Positions 15,196 to 23,745 of a stretch of 33,162 nt of DNA are shown piece by piece. The notes beneath the pieces are model-generated. The model was not told where the DNA came from. It was given only the letters and a program-made list of their open reading frames with translations, and searched no databases. The stretch is from Nitrospira sp. (lineage in GTDB: Bacteria; Nitrospirota; Nitrospiria; Nitrospirales; Nitrospiraceae). The DNA lies in NCBI GenBank assembly GCA_030653545.1, contig JAURZE010000010.1:1-33162 (forward strand). The letters are read 5' to 3'. How positions within the stretch are numbered: position 1 is the stretch's first letter; every line of letters begins with the position of its first letter. The position numbers and the translations under genes were made by a program.

Positions 15196-16305
15196 TCATT
15201 CTTCAATCTGATTGCCGGCTGTCGGGGGTACCGCCGGGATCGACGTGACCTGATGTGGCGCCTGGGCCACGAGAACGGGTTGTCCGCGTGACGCAGATGC
15301 CATCGCTGCGAAGACCACCTCTAATGCCCGACGCCCATCGTCCACCGTACAATCCAAAGGACCATCGTGGCGAATCGCTCCAAGGAAGTGTCGCCATTGC
15401 TCACGATACGACGCAAGCACATCACCACCATGCCGCAGCCGCACGAGGCTGCCTGGCAATTCCTTCACGGTCCGCAAGAAGGCATCCACACGGGCTCGCC
15501 CATTGCCAGGAATGCTGCCTTGGGGGAAATACTCCAGGCCGTCGAAACGATAACAGGACACCTGTAGACGGCCTCCCCGTCCGTAGACTTCCACTTCATT
15601 GTTTTCACCTGTCCGCTCCGAACAGGTGGCCGTCGCGAGGACGCCATTCGTCAAGCGCGCAGTGACCGTCACCGTTTCATCTTCCCAGGGCCCTGATCGG
15701 CTGACTGCAAACACGCTTTCGATCTCTGTCTCCAACAAGAATCGCCAGAGGTCGAAGACGTGAATCGCCTGATCGAAGAGCGAACCTCCGCCCGAGGCAC
15801 GATGCAATTGCCACCGGGAGGGTGCTTCGTGCGCGCTTGCAAACACAGTCCGGATCGCCTCCACCTCCCCGACAGTTCCCCGCTGGAGCAAGGCCCGAGC
15901 TTGTCGGATGAGACGATGCCATCGGAAGTTGAAACCCATCAGGACCTTACGATCGACCTGCTTGGCTCGATCTCGAATACGGTCTGCCTCCTCAAGAGTC
16001 GCAGTCAACGGCTTCTCGATGAACACATGCTTCTCTGCGCCAAGCGCAGCCAGAGCGATTTCTGCATGAAACTGAACGGGGACACAAACCGCGATGACGT
16101 CGACCAGGGTGTCGTTCAACAGCGCATGAACGTCGGGATAACGATTCGTGATATGAAATCGGTCTGCAAGCTGTTTGAGGCGAGCGGCATCGGTATCGGC
16201 CAGCGCGACAACCTCTGCGCCAGCCAGCCGGCTCAATGCAGGAAGGTGACGAAGCGCCGTCACCCTTCCGCAGCCGATGACGCCGACTCTAATGGGACGC
16301 CTCAT
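15196..16305 (-). CDS. Gfo/Idh/MocA family NAD(P)-dependent sugar oxidoreductase
   Basis: This is a 369-residue dehydrogenase. The N-terminal Rossmann fold starts RPIRVGVIGCGRVTALRHLP (GxGxxx loop at 11-15). The family's EKP motif appears as FIEKPLTAT (95-103), with Lys98 as the expected catalytic or cofactor-contact residue. GFNFRWHRL and the downstream GGGSLFDQAIHVFDLWRFL (with His in the substrate region) are typical. Family members oxidise nucleotide sugars, inositols or sugar C3/C4 positions; the exact substrate is unknown. ATG 16305 has AGAGG seven bases ahead; a start at 16356 would be longer than the family norm. It probably supplies an unusual sugar for the flanking transferases. Confidence 0.9.
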   Translation of the reverse strand: MRRPIRVGVIGCGRVTALRHLPALSRLAGAEVVALADTDAARLKQLADRFHITNRYPDVHALLNDTLVDVIAVCVPVQFHAEIALAALGAEKHVFIEKPLTATLEEADRIRDRAKQVDRKVLMGFNFRWHRLIRQARALLQRGTVGEVEAIRTVFASAHEAPSRWQLHRASGGGSLFDQAIHVFDLWRFLLETEIESVFAVSRSGPWEDETVTVTARLTNGVLATATCSERTGENNEVEVYGRGGRLQVSCYRFDGLEYFPQGSIPGNGRARVDAFLRTVKELPGSLVRLRHGGDVLASYREQWRHFLGAIRHDGPLDCTVDDGRRALEVVFAAMASASRGQPVLVAQAPHQVTSIPAVPPTAGNQIEE

Positions 16306-16408
16306 GTCTAAGCCTCTTCTCACGCGCCAACTATTGTGGCCTGTTGCCAAAATCAACTAAAGGCCTGGCAAACTCGCATGTGGCGAGCAACCAATCCGTA
16401 TGGCAAGT

Positions 16409-16426
16409 CACAGCAATCGCGCTGTG
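16409..16426 (-). terminator. Stem-loop after the GT2 gene at 16436
   Basis: CACAGC (16409-16414) and GCTGTG (16421-16426) form a 6-bp stem with a 6-base loop, ten bases after the stop of the GT2 gene at 16436. No T-run follows on the minus strand, so it may be an attenuator or RNA-stabilising hairpin rather than a full terminator. Confidence 0.3.
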
Positions 16427-16435
16427 GCACCCCCC

Positions 16436-17392
16436 TTACCGATACTGCGTTCCCATGATGCCGTGACCGCGGTAGGCAGCCAACATCCCCGGGATTTCAA
16501 GGATGTGCGTGACCATGGTCAGCGCAATCGCGAACGGCACCTCGTACCATCTCACGTTGTAGTGGCGAAAACAGCGAACGCAATCGCGAATACTGTCGAA
16601 GGTCTTCCCGGCCACGATCAGGGGAATAGCGATGAGGCCCATGCGAATCAGGCCCGCATATGGCAGTCGATCATCGCGCAGCCTCGTGATGACGGTGCTG
16701 TATCCGTGATTGCGGCGTATGTCCCGCTCCATCGGCCATCCTTCGAAATCGTGCACCACCACCAACTCCGGATCGAACCACAGCGTCTCACCATCCCGGA
16801 GAAAGGCCTCAGACTGTATTCGGGACGCAAACGCTCCCATCCCGACGGGAAGGGGGTGGCGACAATAGACTTTGCGTTTGAATGCCGTGGCGTTGCCGGA
16901 AATGAACCTGCTAGGACCGCTACGACCAGGGTCGAGATACGACCGCGATAACAGACCCAGTATCCGCTCCAGGCGAGACCGGCCCGGGTACAAGGTCCTG
17001 GCGCTGACGGCCGCTGTGTCGGGATGTTCGGTAATGGCGGCGCGGAGCACCCGCAGCCACGACCGGGACGGGATACAGTCGGCATCGACAATGGCCAGCC
17101 AGTCGCCGGAGGCTGCCTCCACCGCTCGGTTCTTCAATTCATACGAAGACTCGGCGTCGACATGGAGCACCTTCATATTGGAGACGAGCCCTAATACGTC
17201 GCTCGGAATCCGGCCCTCGAATCGCGACGACTCAACGAGGATGAACTCCTCGGCCGGCGCGCCCTCCTGCTCTGCCCATGCCTGTAATGCCCGCCGGAGG
17301 TCTTCCCACGACTTCTCCTCGCCGGCCGCATAGTCAGAAACGACGATGACCGAAAGCTTTGTAATCATCTGATCCGTTGCCAACTGCGTCAT
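16436..17392 (-). CDS. Glycosyltransferase family 2
   Basis: This is a 318-residue GT2-like protein. The N-terminus has LSVIVVSDYAAG, with a longer than usual loop before the second strand. ELKNRAVEAASGDW (85-98) and IVDADCIPSRSW (101-112) give the DxD metal site at 103-105. The C-terminal quarter has one or two hydrophobic segments (about 245-262 and 283-300), suggesting membrane attachment. AGAGGAGGGGAGGG lies directly before ATG 17392, a strong though crowded ribosome site. It follows the GT4 gene by 44 bases and precedes the dehydrogenase after a 130-base gap containing a stem-loop. Confidence 0.85.
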   Translation of the reverse strand: MTQLATDQMITKLSVIVVSDYAAGEEKSWEDLRRALQAWAEQEGAPAEEFILVESSRFEGRIPSDVLGLVSNMKVLHVDAESSYELKNRAVEAASGDWLAIVDADCIPSRSWLRVLRAAITEHPDTAAVSARTLYPGRSRLERILGLLSRSYLDPGRSGPSRFISGNATAFKRKVYCRHPLPVGMGAFASRIQSEAFLRDGETLWFDPELVVVHDFEGWPMERDIRRNHGYSTVITRLRDDRLPYAGLIRMGLIAIPLIVAGKTFDSIRDCVRCFRHYNVRWYEVPFAIALTMVTHILEIPGMLAAYRGHGIMGTQYR

Positions 17393-17436
17393 GCCCTCCC
17401 CTCCTCTGAATCACTCACCTCTTGGTGCACGCTGTC

Positions 17437-18636
17437 CTAGCACTCACTTCCGAGAAGCTCCGTAGCGAACAGACCATCTGACCCACACACACAACCGCCA
17501 TGCAAAGAGCGGGAAGCGGAATCCCCAAATGATTCCCACACGAAGCGCCTCAGCTTTTCCGCATGGCGGTCGACAGAGAACTGCCGGCGTAACTCCTCTG
17601 ATGGTAGCTGACGAGCCAATTGATCGGCTTTTGAGGAACTCAAGAAGGCAGCCCAGTCCTCCGCGCTGTCCTTAACCACCAATCCCGATCCGGATGCGCA
17701 GGCGAAACCGCGTACGGCCTGTGTCGTGGCAAGCACCGGCATTCGATTGTGCAGGCTTTCTGCGACTTTAATATTGACGCCGGCGCCCGCACGAGTGGGG
17801 CACACCATGATGTCGACTTGATTCCAGACTGTTGCGAGTTCAGGGACTCTCCCGTGAAGCACGACTCGATCTGACGCGGACAAGCGCTCGCTCCCCCGCC
17901 CAAAGACGTGGACCTGGAGAGGTCTTTGGACCTTCGGAAGAACCTCCTCAATCAGCCACAGCCAATTCCGACGATTCGGCCACCAGGCGAAATCGGCGAG
18001 GTAGCCGAGGCGCAACGGACCACTCACCCGAGGCAGTCGGGATACCGGAGGAGCCACGAAGAGCGGCGGCACATGAAGAGCCCGGACCCCGGGAACCCGT
18101 CCCTTGCCCCAGGCCATCTCGTCGGCTGAAAGAAATATGACCCCGGCGGCACGATGAAAGGCCTCGATCTCATATTGCCGCTGTTTACTCACTTCTCGCT
18201 TAAACAAATTCGAGAGGAGGGGGGAGAGGGACAACTGCTGGGTAAGCACCCGGTGCTCAAGATTGTGGGCAACCAGCAGGACGGGCATCTCTGAGGGAAG
18301 CTCCTCGACTGCCCAAAGCATATCGCTTCCGTTTATCACGACCGCTGCGTAACGACGAGAGCGAACCGCCTCACGGATTCTCACCCGGAACTCTTCCTGC
18401 AGCGCGAAGAGTACTTTTGCAGGATGCTTCGAAACGCACGAATGCGCCAAAGACATGACTTGCCGAATTCGCCTCCAGGGACCCGGCGGCGGATGCAGAG
18501 GGCCCAACAAATCCACATCAAATCTTTGTTCCCCTTGCTGGAGCGCAGCCATCAGTCCTCGCGTATAGGTTCCTGCTCCGCCAGGATGCGTGGCAGGATC
18601 GACCAGCGATACGATGAGAAGGCACGGAGACGCCAT
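17437..18636 (-). CDS. Glycosyltransferase family 4 (GT-B fold)
   Basis: This is a 399-residue GT-B enzyme. The N-terminal domain has LLIVSLVDPATHPGGAGTY, with the Gly-rich loop at 19-22. The C-terminal domain has RLGYLADFAWWPN and the donor-site region AGAGVNIKVAESLHNRMPVL (283-302), where Glu293 is the likely conserved acid. The C-terminus is extended by a Cys- and Gly-containing tail (HGGCVCGSDG) of unknown meaning. ATG 18636 is preferred to the upstream 18675 because it begins directly at the first beta strand; AAGG lies six bases ahead. A 180-base gap without recognisable signals separates it from the flippase. Confidence 0.85.
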   Translation of the reverse strand: MASPCLLIVSLVDPATHPGGAGTYTRGLMAALQQGEQRFDVDLLGPLHPPPGPWRRIRQVMSLAHSCVSKHPAKVLFALQEEFRVRIREAVRSRRYAAVVINGSDMLWAVEELPSEMPVLLVAHNLEHRVLTQQLSLSPLLSNLFKREVSKQRQYEIEAFHRAAGVIFLSADEMAWGKGRVPGVRALHVPPLFVAPPVSRLPRVSGPLRLGYLADFAWWPNRRNWLWLIEEVLPKVQRPLQVHVFGRGSERLSASDRVVLHGRVPELATVWNQVDIMVCPTRAGAGVNIKVAESLHNRMPVLATTQAVRGFACASGSGLVVKDSAEDWAAFLSSSKADQLARQLPSEELRRQFSVDRHAEKLRRFVWESFGDSASRSLHGGCVCGSDGLFATELLGSEC

Positions 18637-18816
18637 CAGCAACCTTGCCTTACACCCAGAGCCCCCGCACAGCACCTGTCTTTGAGCTCAAGGACGGAGT
18701 TCCACATCGCACCCGCCAACCCACCTGCGCGATGCCGCCATGCATTCAGAGTGACTCCCTTTGCAACGCATACGCACTCACTCCCGCGAAACACTGGCTC
18801 CATCATGTCCTCGTCT

Positions 18817-20283
18817 TCAGGCTACTTGAGCCGGCTCCCGCTTTCGAATCAGCATCGAACGCACTGCGGCCAGCTCTCCATAGTGGAATTCCCCGATCAA
18901 CCAATAGCCGAGCACACTGATAATCCCGAGCAGCACCAGCTTGGGAAACACGAGCACCCCGGAGGTCGGCCACCAGAGCGAGACTGCCCCAACGACAAGT
19001 CCGATCGCCAGACTCCGGATCACCGTTCCAACCGGCGGCCACACCTTCCACAAGGCATACACACCTGCCCCCGCCGCAATCGCCCCAAAAGAGGAGACCA
19101 CAACAGTAACCCAGGCGGCACCTTGCTGTCCGAATCGGGGAATCAGTACGAGATGACCGGCCAATGCCAGCAGGACCAACGGGGCCGTAAACATGATCGT
19201 TCTGGCCGGTAATCCCGCAGCCGTCATGATCGTGATCGACACCATTAACATCACATTCGAGACCGCTCCGACAATCAGCAACGCCAACAGCGGGCCGGCG
19301 GGGAGAAACGCGGCGCCGAACACGACTTGCACGATCTCCGGGGCCGCACCGGCGATGATCGCCGCGACCGGAATGAGGAGCATCGTGACACGCAGCGCAT
19401 CACGCGCGAGTTCCCGCGCCCGCTCCTCTTGACAGTCCGCAAGCTGACGACTCAGCGTCGCAAGAAGCAGGGAGGAGAATGTCCAAGAAAACAATCCGGG
19501 CAGGAGCGAAAGACTTTGAGCCGCACTATAAATGCCGGCCTGTGCGGCCGTCCCTCCGAGGATCTTAAGCATGAAGAGATCCATCCCGTTGAAAAAGATG
19601 AGACAGATCGAGGACAGGAACAACAGAGCGCCGTATCGCTGAATCGGGAGAGGCACCGGAGCCTGCTTGACGAACATCCCTTCTCCGAGGTACCAGCGGC
19701 TGAGCAGAAGCTCTGCCAGCGACGAACCGATCACACCGAGCAATGCCCCCGTGATGGAGAAGCCGGCCTGCACAAGCACCACCACGAGCCCCATCCTGAC
19801 CAGCCAGCGGCCCGCCCTGGCGGCTGCTCCGGCCCGGTAATTGCCCATTCCAATCAATACGTTTCGATAGGCCTGTCCGACACATAACATCGGAATATCG
19901 AGCGCGCACACGCGGAGATAGAATGCCAAATCCGGCTCTTTGAACAACGCGCTGAGCGGGTCGGCGAGAATCCAGACAAAGACCATCGCCCCAATACCAA
20001 TCTTCAAACTGAGGCGAATCACCATGGCACCGACCGGTTTCCAATCGTCCGCCTCACCGACAAACTTGATCGTCGCCTTCGTAAAAAATGAGTTGATCGC
20101 ACTTTCGATCCAAATGATCGTGGTCAGCGTCAGAGCCAGCAACCCATAACCCTGGGGACCAAGTTGTCTCGTCAAGAAGCCAGTCGTAACAAGTGCCGTG
20201 AGCGGGAACAGCAGTTCCGCCAGAAATATCCGGGCGGTCCCGTCCATCATGCGACGCCCCGTAGTCGTTGTCAGTAAGCTCAT
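18817..20283 (-). CDS. Wzx-type polysaccharide flippase (MOP superfamily)
   Basis: This is a 488-residue integral membrane protein with about 12-14 hydrophobic segments. It would flip undecaprenyl-pyrophosphate-linked repeat units across the inner membrane. The N-terminus has the family hallmark FLTRQLGPQGYGLLAL (36-51). The central YSAAQSLSLLPGLFSWTFSSLLLATLSR is also typical of MOP-family exporters. AAAGGGTGGA ends directly at ATG 20283. It is the first gene after a 290-base gap containing a promoter and a hairpin, so it probably starts a second transcription unit. Which sugar it transports is unknown, and no Wzy polymerase is recognised beside it. Confidence 0.9.
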   Translation of the reverse strand: MSLLTTTTGRRMMDGTARIFLAELLFPLTALVTTGFLTRQLGPQGYGLLALTLTTIIWIESAINSFFTKATIKFVGEADDWKPVGAMVIRLSLKIGIGAMVFVWILADPLSALFKEPDLAFYLRVCALDIPMLCVGQAYRNVLIGMGNYRAGAAARAGRWLVRMGLVVVLVQAGFSITGALLGVIGSSLAELLLSRWYLGEGMFVKQAPVPLPIQRYGALLFLSSICLIFFNGMDLFMLKILGGTAAQAGIYSAAQSLSLLPGLFSWTFSSLLLATLSRQLADCQEERARELARDALRVTMLLIPVAAIIAGAAPEIVQVVFGAAFLPAGPLLALLIVGAVSNVMLMVSITIMTAAGLPARTIMFTAPLVLLALAGHLVLIPRFGQQGAAWVTVVVSSFGAIAAGAGVYALWKVWPPVGTVIRSLAIGLVVGAVSLWWPTSGVLVFPKLVLLGIISVLGYWLIGEFHYGELAAVRSMLIRKREPAQVA

Positions 20284-20437
20284 TCCACCCTTTCAGACAT
20301 CATGCGCGTAGGACTCTCTATCTCCTCAACAGATTCCGCCCAACTTGCTGGCGCCGACGTGCCCCCTTTCCCATCGCCTACTTGGCTACGCCCAACGGGC
20401 GCCCCCGGGATAAAAGAACTGCATGAGGCTTGGGATC

Positions 20438-20466
20438 AGTATAGAAACAAGATGGCGGGTAGCCAA
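20438..20466 (-). promoter_or_regulatory. Promoter upstream of the flippase gene
   Basis: On the minus strand TTGGCT (20461-20466) and TATACT (20438-20443) are separated by exactly 17 bases. The -10 matches the consensus at five of six positions. Transcription would begin near 20431, leaving a leader of about 150 bases before the flippase ATG. Confidence 0.45.
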
Positions 20467-20537
20467 TACCTCTTACCTCGATCTTCCCCTACCAAAGAGG
20501 GGCGAAGGGAAAGAGGGACCAAGGAGAATCCGCAGCA

Positions 20538-20564
20538 CAGGGCGAACCAGATGGTTGGGCCCTG
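20538..20564 (-). terminator. Strong hairpin after the cellulose-synthase-like GT2 gene
   Basis: CAGGGC (20538-20543) pairs with GCCCTG (20559-20564), and inside it AACC (20545-20548) pairs with GGTT (20553-20556) around a 4-base loop. It begins ten bases after the stop at 20575 on the minus strand. No pure T-run follows, so termination may be partial or Rho-assisted. Confidence 0.38.
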
Positions 20565-20574
20565 GAAGGATGAG

Positions 20575-22149
20575 TTACCGACTCACGCGGCGTCTCAAGA
20601 CCCCGCTCCACTCTGTGACCATCAGGCCCACGGTGAGGACCACAAGCCCCATCGCGCACAACTGGGCTGCGAATGGAAGGGTTCCATGCAAGCTCAGTCC
20701 TATTGCCCACGCCAATCCTACTATCCCCAGGGAAATCAAGTGCGGCCATAGCACGAAGGATGTGCGGCAAGGGTCCACGATTTTTGGAGTCGTGATAAAA
20801 GGGAACTGGCGGTTGACCAAGACATCGACAACGGCCGCTATTTGATACGGCCATTTCGCGAATTGCAGGAGGCCGGCTCGCCAATGAATCCCCTGCTCCG
20901 ATTTCTTATTCAAGTAGAACCCTTGTCGATATCGCTCCCAAAACCGCAATATAACAACCATGAACCCGCCACTGACCAGCGCTTCGGTGGTTGCCAGAGA
21001 GGGAATGTTCCCGGATACCAGCATGAACGCCACAAGCATCATCGCAATAGGAAGCACCATGCTCCAATGGACATAGTTCAATCCGTGCAAGGAGTTCAAC
21101 AATGCGGCAGTCGGCGAGAGGTTCCGGGCTACTGAAGACCCGATCCGTAGCTTCACGTCGAGGACAGAACGGGTCCACCGCCGTTGCTGATTGAGATAGG
21201 CCGGCCAGTCCACCGGAGCCAACCCTCGGGCCAGCACCTCAGGAACATAGACGCCTTCCCACCCACGATTCTGGTACAGGAGCGTCAGCAGCAGATCGTC
21301 GGCATCGTGCGCCGCGAACCCGCCGCACTCGCGCAAGGCGCTGAGACGGTGTGTGTTGTGACACCCGATGATGAGCGGAAACCCTTTCCCATGACAGGCC
21401 ATTTGCACGAGCGAGTAGAACTCATAGGTTTCTTCAGCCGCCCCTCTGGCGATAAAGCTCGCCTCTTGGTTGCCATACACCTGCGGAGCCTGCACATATC
21501 CCACTTTTGCATCATCGAAATACCCGAGGACTTTGGCGAGATACACACGATCAGGCACGTGATCGGGATCAAATGCCGTCAGGATCTCGTATCGATCGAA
21601 TCCGATCTCATGGAGCCAGGCATTAAAGTTTCCATGCTTTGAAGCCTTCCGAAACATGCCGGCCTCGGCCTGATAGCGCGGGAACGACTTGCGGCTGAAA
21701 TGATGGACGCCCAGTGCGGCGCAGACCTGCTTAACCCGCTCGTCATCTCCCTCATCCAGAACCCACGTGTCGTGAGGATAATCGAGGTTCACCAAGGCCT
21801 TCAGGGTCTGTTCCAGCAAATCCAATGGCTCAATCCCCGGCACATACGTGGTCACGACCGCAACCTTCCAGCCCGGTCTCGGCAAAACAGCTCTTGGCCG
21901 CTTCATACTGGGAAGAATCAGCCATCGCCCGAGATTGTTGAGGAGAATCACCGCGAGGATCCCGGAACAGACCGCCATGACAAATGAATGTTCTCCCCAC
22001 GCCTGGAGTTGAAACCAGAGAAAGAGAAACGCCGCGATTGCTGCCACTCCCGACCCCGTCAACAGCCAGTAAACGAACCGGTCTCCCGGCTTGAGAACGT
22101 CGTCACTTACCACTCTGGTCGAAAGACTGTTCCCGGTAGACCGCTCCAT
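20575..22149 (-). CDS. Processive cellulose/hyaluronan-synthase-like GT2
   Basis: This 524-residue membrane transferase resembles the processive branch of GT2. Two hydrophobic segments at about 27-48 and 56-78 precede the catalytic domain, and four or more follow it (about 340-385 and 455-515). The catalytic markers are complete: VLDEGDD (D132), FDPDHVP (DxD at 194-196), HDADD (281-285, catalytic base region) and QQRRW (321-325), the QxxRW motif that holds the acceptor chain. FKHGNFN-type sequence is present as SKHGNFNAW. Such enzymes polymerise and extrude a beta-linked homopolymer or add a single sugar. It lacks a fused PilZ domain, unlike many cellulose synthases. ATG 22149 lies four bases after the upstream fusion gene's stop. 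Confidence 0.9.
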   Translation of the reverse strand: MERSTGNSLSTRVVSDDVLKPGDRFVYWLLTGSGVAAIAAFLFLWFQLQAWGEHSFVMAVCSGILAVILLNNLGRWLILPSMKRPRAVLPRPGWKVAVVTTYVPGIEPLDLLEQTLKALVNLDYPHDTWVLDEGDDERVKQVCAALGVHHFSRKSFPRYQAEAGMFRKASKHGNFNAWLHEIGFDRYEILTAFDPDHVPDRVYLAKVLGYFDDAKVGYVQAPQVYGNQEASFIARGAAEETYEFYSLVQMACHGKGFPLIIGCHNTHRLSALRECGGFAAHDADDLLLTLLYQNRGWEGVYVPEVLARGLAPVDWPAYLNQQRRWTRSVLDVKLRIGSSVARNLSPTAALLNSLHGLNYVHWSMVLPIAMMLVAFMLVSGNIPSLATTEALVSGGFMVVILRFWERYRQGFYLNKKSEQGIHWRAGLLQFAKWPYQIAAVVDVLVNRQFPFITTPKIVDPCRTSFVLWPHLISLGIVGLAWAIGLSLHGTLPFAAQLCAMGLVVLTVGLMVTEWSGVLRRRVSR

Positions 22150-22152
22150 CTC

Positions 22153-23736
22153 TTATCCACCCCTCTCGTTTGGACCTAAAGGGCGAAGCCTTTCGGCATC
22201 GGTGCTCCGCCAGGTCTGCCGCGCTCCTGTCCGAACGACGAGGCCGCGATAGGCCCCCACGCCAAATACGGTACGCAGCCACAGACGGCCCAGGACCCGC
22301 CAATACCCCCATCCCACCTGGGCCAGCTTGAACGAGGACATGCCCATATCCGGCGTGCGATTGATCCAGGAAATCGGGACCTCCTTCACCTGATAGCCCA
22401 TCAACAGAGGCTGCAACCCGGTCTCCGCATTCACCGCGAACCAGGGCTCCACAAGGCAGAGCTGCTCCACGACTTCGCGGCGAAGCAGCTTCAGATTATT
22501 GGTGAGGTCGCGGAAACGGCGGAACAAGAGGATCTGAGCGATCAGGTGGAACCCCCGGTTGGCGAGGATCTTCCCGAATGGGTAGTTCAACAAGACACTA
22601 TGTCGGGAGAACCGGCTCCCGACGACCACGTCATACCCTTTCACGGCTTCGTCGAACAGATCCGCTATTTCCGGCAACAGATGTTGAAAATCGCAATCCA
22701 TGGTGAGGACGTAGCGTCCTGTGACCGCTCGGTAACCATCTGATAAGGCCCGACCGACTCCGTTCGGACCTGTCCGCGAAACCAGCCGTATCCGGTCGTC
22801 GACGGCCGCCATGCGCTTGATGACAGCGGCTGTCTCATCCTTGCTATTGTCGTCGACTAGCACGATCTCGTGAAGATAGTCGTTGTAGAGACGGCGCAAC
22901 CCATCCACAAGGGGCCCGACATTCATCTGTTCGTTGTAGCAGGGAACCACGACGGAAAGGGATCTCCTCAGCGATGCGTGCGAGGCCAACGACACGGCCG
23001 GTCGTTCAACGATGCGGGGAGGCTTTTGGGCATGCACCAGAATGGCGCCTGCTAAGGTTCGAATCACCGGCGCATTCTCCAGAATGATCGAAAGATTCCG
23101 GAAGAACCAAACGAGCCGCGGGGAGAGCGGGGCAAAAACAAAATCGTTAAATACGGCAAACACCCGAATAAAACCCACTTCCGACATGAGTTCGTACAAT
23201 TGGCCACGGCTAAGAAGGGACCGGGGGTCTGCCTTACCGAAGACACGCGCCAGCAACCGGCGAAGCTTCAGGACAACGTTCCACGGATTGCTTTCATAAA
23301 ACACCACCTGTCCACCAGGCTTCAAGAGATCCAGTACATGCTGCAGCACCGCTGCGCAGTTGCGTTTATCGAGCAGATCAATGGCCACGACAAAGTCAAA
23401 TTGCCGTTCTCTCAGAGTATCCGGGAAGACATCTGCAGCGATGAACTCGACGGGATCCTGGATTTGGTCCGGCTTGCCCGCAAGGGAATCGAAGGTCACG
23501 GCGGCAATGGGGTTTCTGCCGTGGGTCACCTGTACGAGCTGCCGTGTAAAGAGGCCCTGGCCGCATCCCAATTCAAGGATGGTTTGCCCAGGCAGAAGAT
23601 GAACCAGATGCCGGAAGGACTGTGCACGCCAACGAAGACGATCACTCGCAATAGGGTCACGCTGCAGAAGATATTCGTCTCGAGTCTTTTCACAAAGCGC
23701 AAGGGTTTGGAGCATCGATTGGTCAGAGGTACTCAT
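22153..23736 (-). CDS. Methyltransferase - glycosyltransferase 2 fusion protein
   Basis: One 527-residue ORF carries two enzymes. Residues about 20-235 form a class I SAM-dependent methyltransferase: TILELGCGQGLF (52-63, motif I), FIAADVF, FDFVVAIDLLDK, and LLKPGGQVVFYESNPWN. Residues about 258-500 form a GT2 of the dolichyl-phosphate-mannose-synthase type: SVVVPCYNEQ (261-270), IVLVDDNSKDET (291-302) and LTMDCDFQHLLP (344-355, DxD at 347-349). VVGSRFSRHS and LTNNLKLLRR follow, in place of the usual DxxSGFR. The linker is short (about 20 residues) and the frame is continuous. A likely job is to attach a sugar to polyprenyl phosphate and methylate it or a neighbouring group. The start lies 9 bases after the epimerase stop. 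Confidence 0.88.
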   Translation of the reverse strand: MSTSDQSMLQTLALCEKTRDEYLLQRDPIASDRLRWRAQSFRHLVHLLPGQTILELGCGQGLFTRQLVQVTHGRNPIAAVTFDSLAGKPDQIQDPVEFIAADVFPDTLRERQFDFVVAIDLLDKRNCAAVLQHVLDLLKPGGQVVFYESNPWNVVLKLRRLLARVFGKADPRSLLSRGQLYELMSEVGFIRVFAVFNDFVFAPLSPRLVWFFRNLSIILENAPVIRTLAGAILVHAQKPPRIVERPAVSLASHASLRRSLSVVVPCYNEQMNVGPLVDGLRRLYNDYLHEIVLVDDNSKDETAAVIKRMAAVDDRIRLVSRTGPNGVGRALSDGYRAVTGRYVLTMDCDFQHLLPEIADLFDEAVKGYDVVVGSRFSRHSVLLNYPFGKILANRGFHLIAQILLFRRFRDLTNNLKLLRREVVEQLCLVEPWFAVNAETGLQPLLMGYQVKEVPISWINRTPDMGMSSFKLAQVGWGYWRVLGRLWLRTVFGVGAYRGLVVRTGARQTWRSTDAERLRPLGPNERGG

Positions 23737-23745
23737 ACCACTCTC

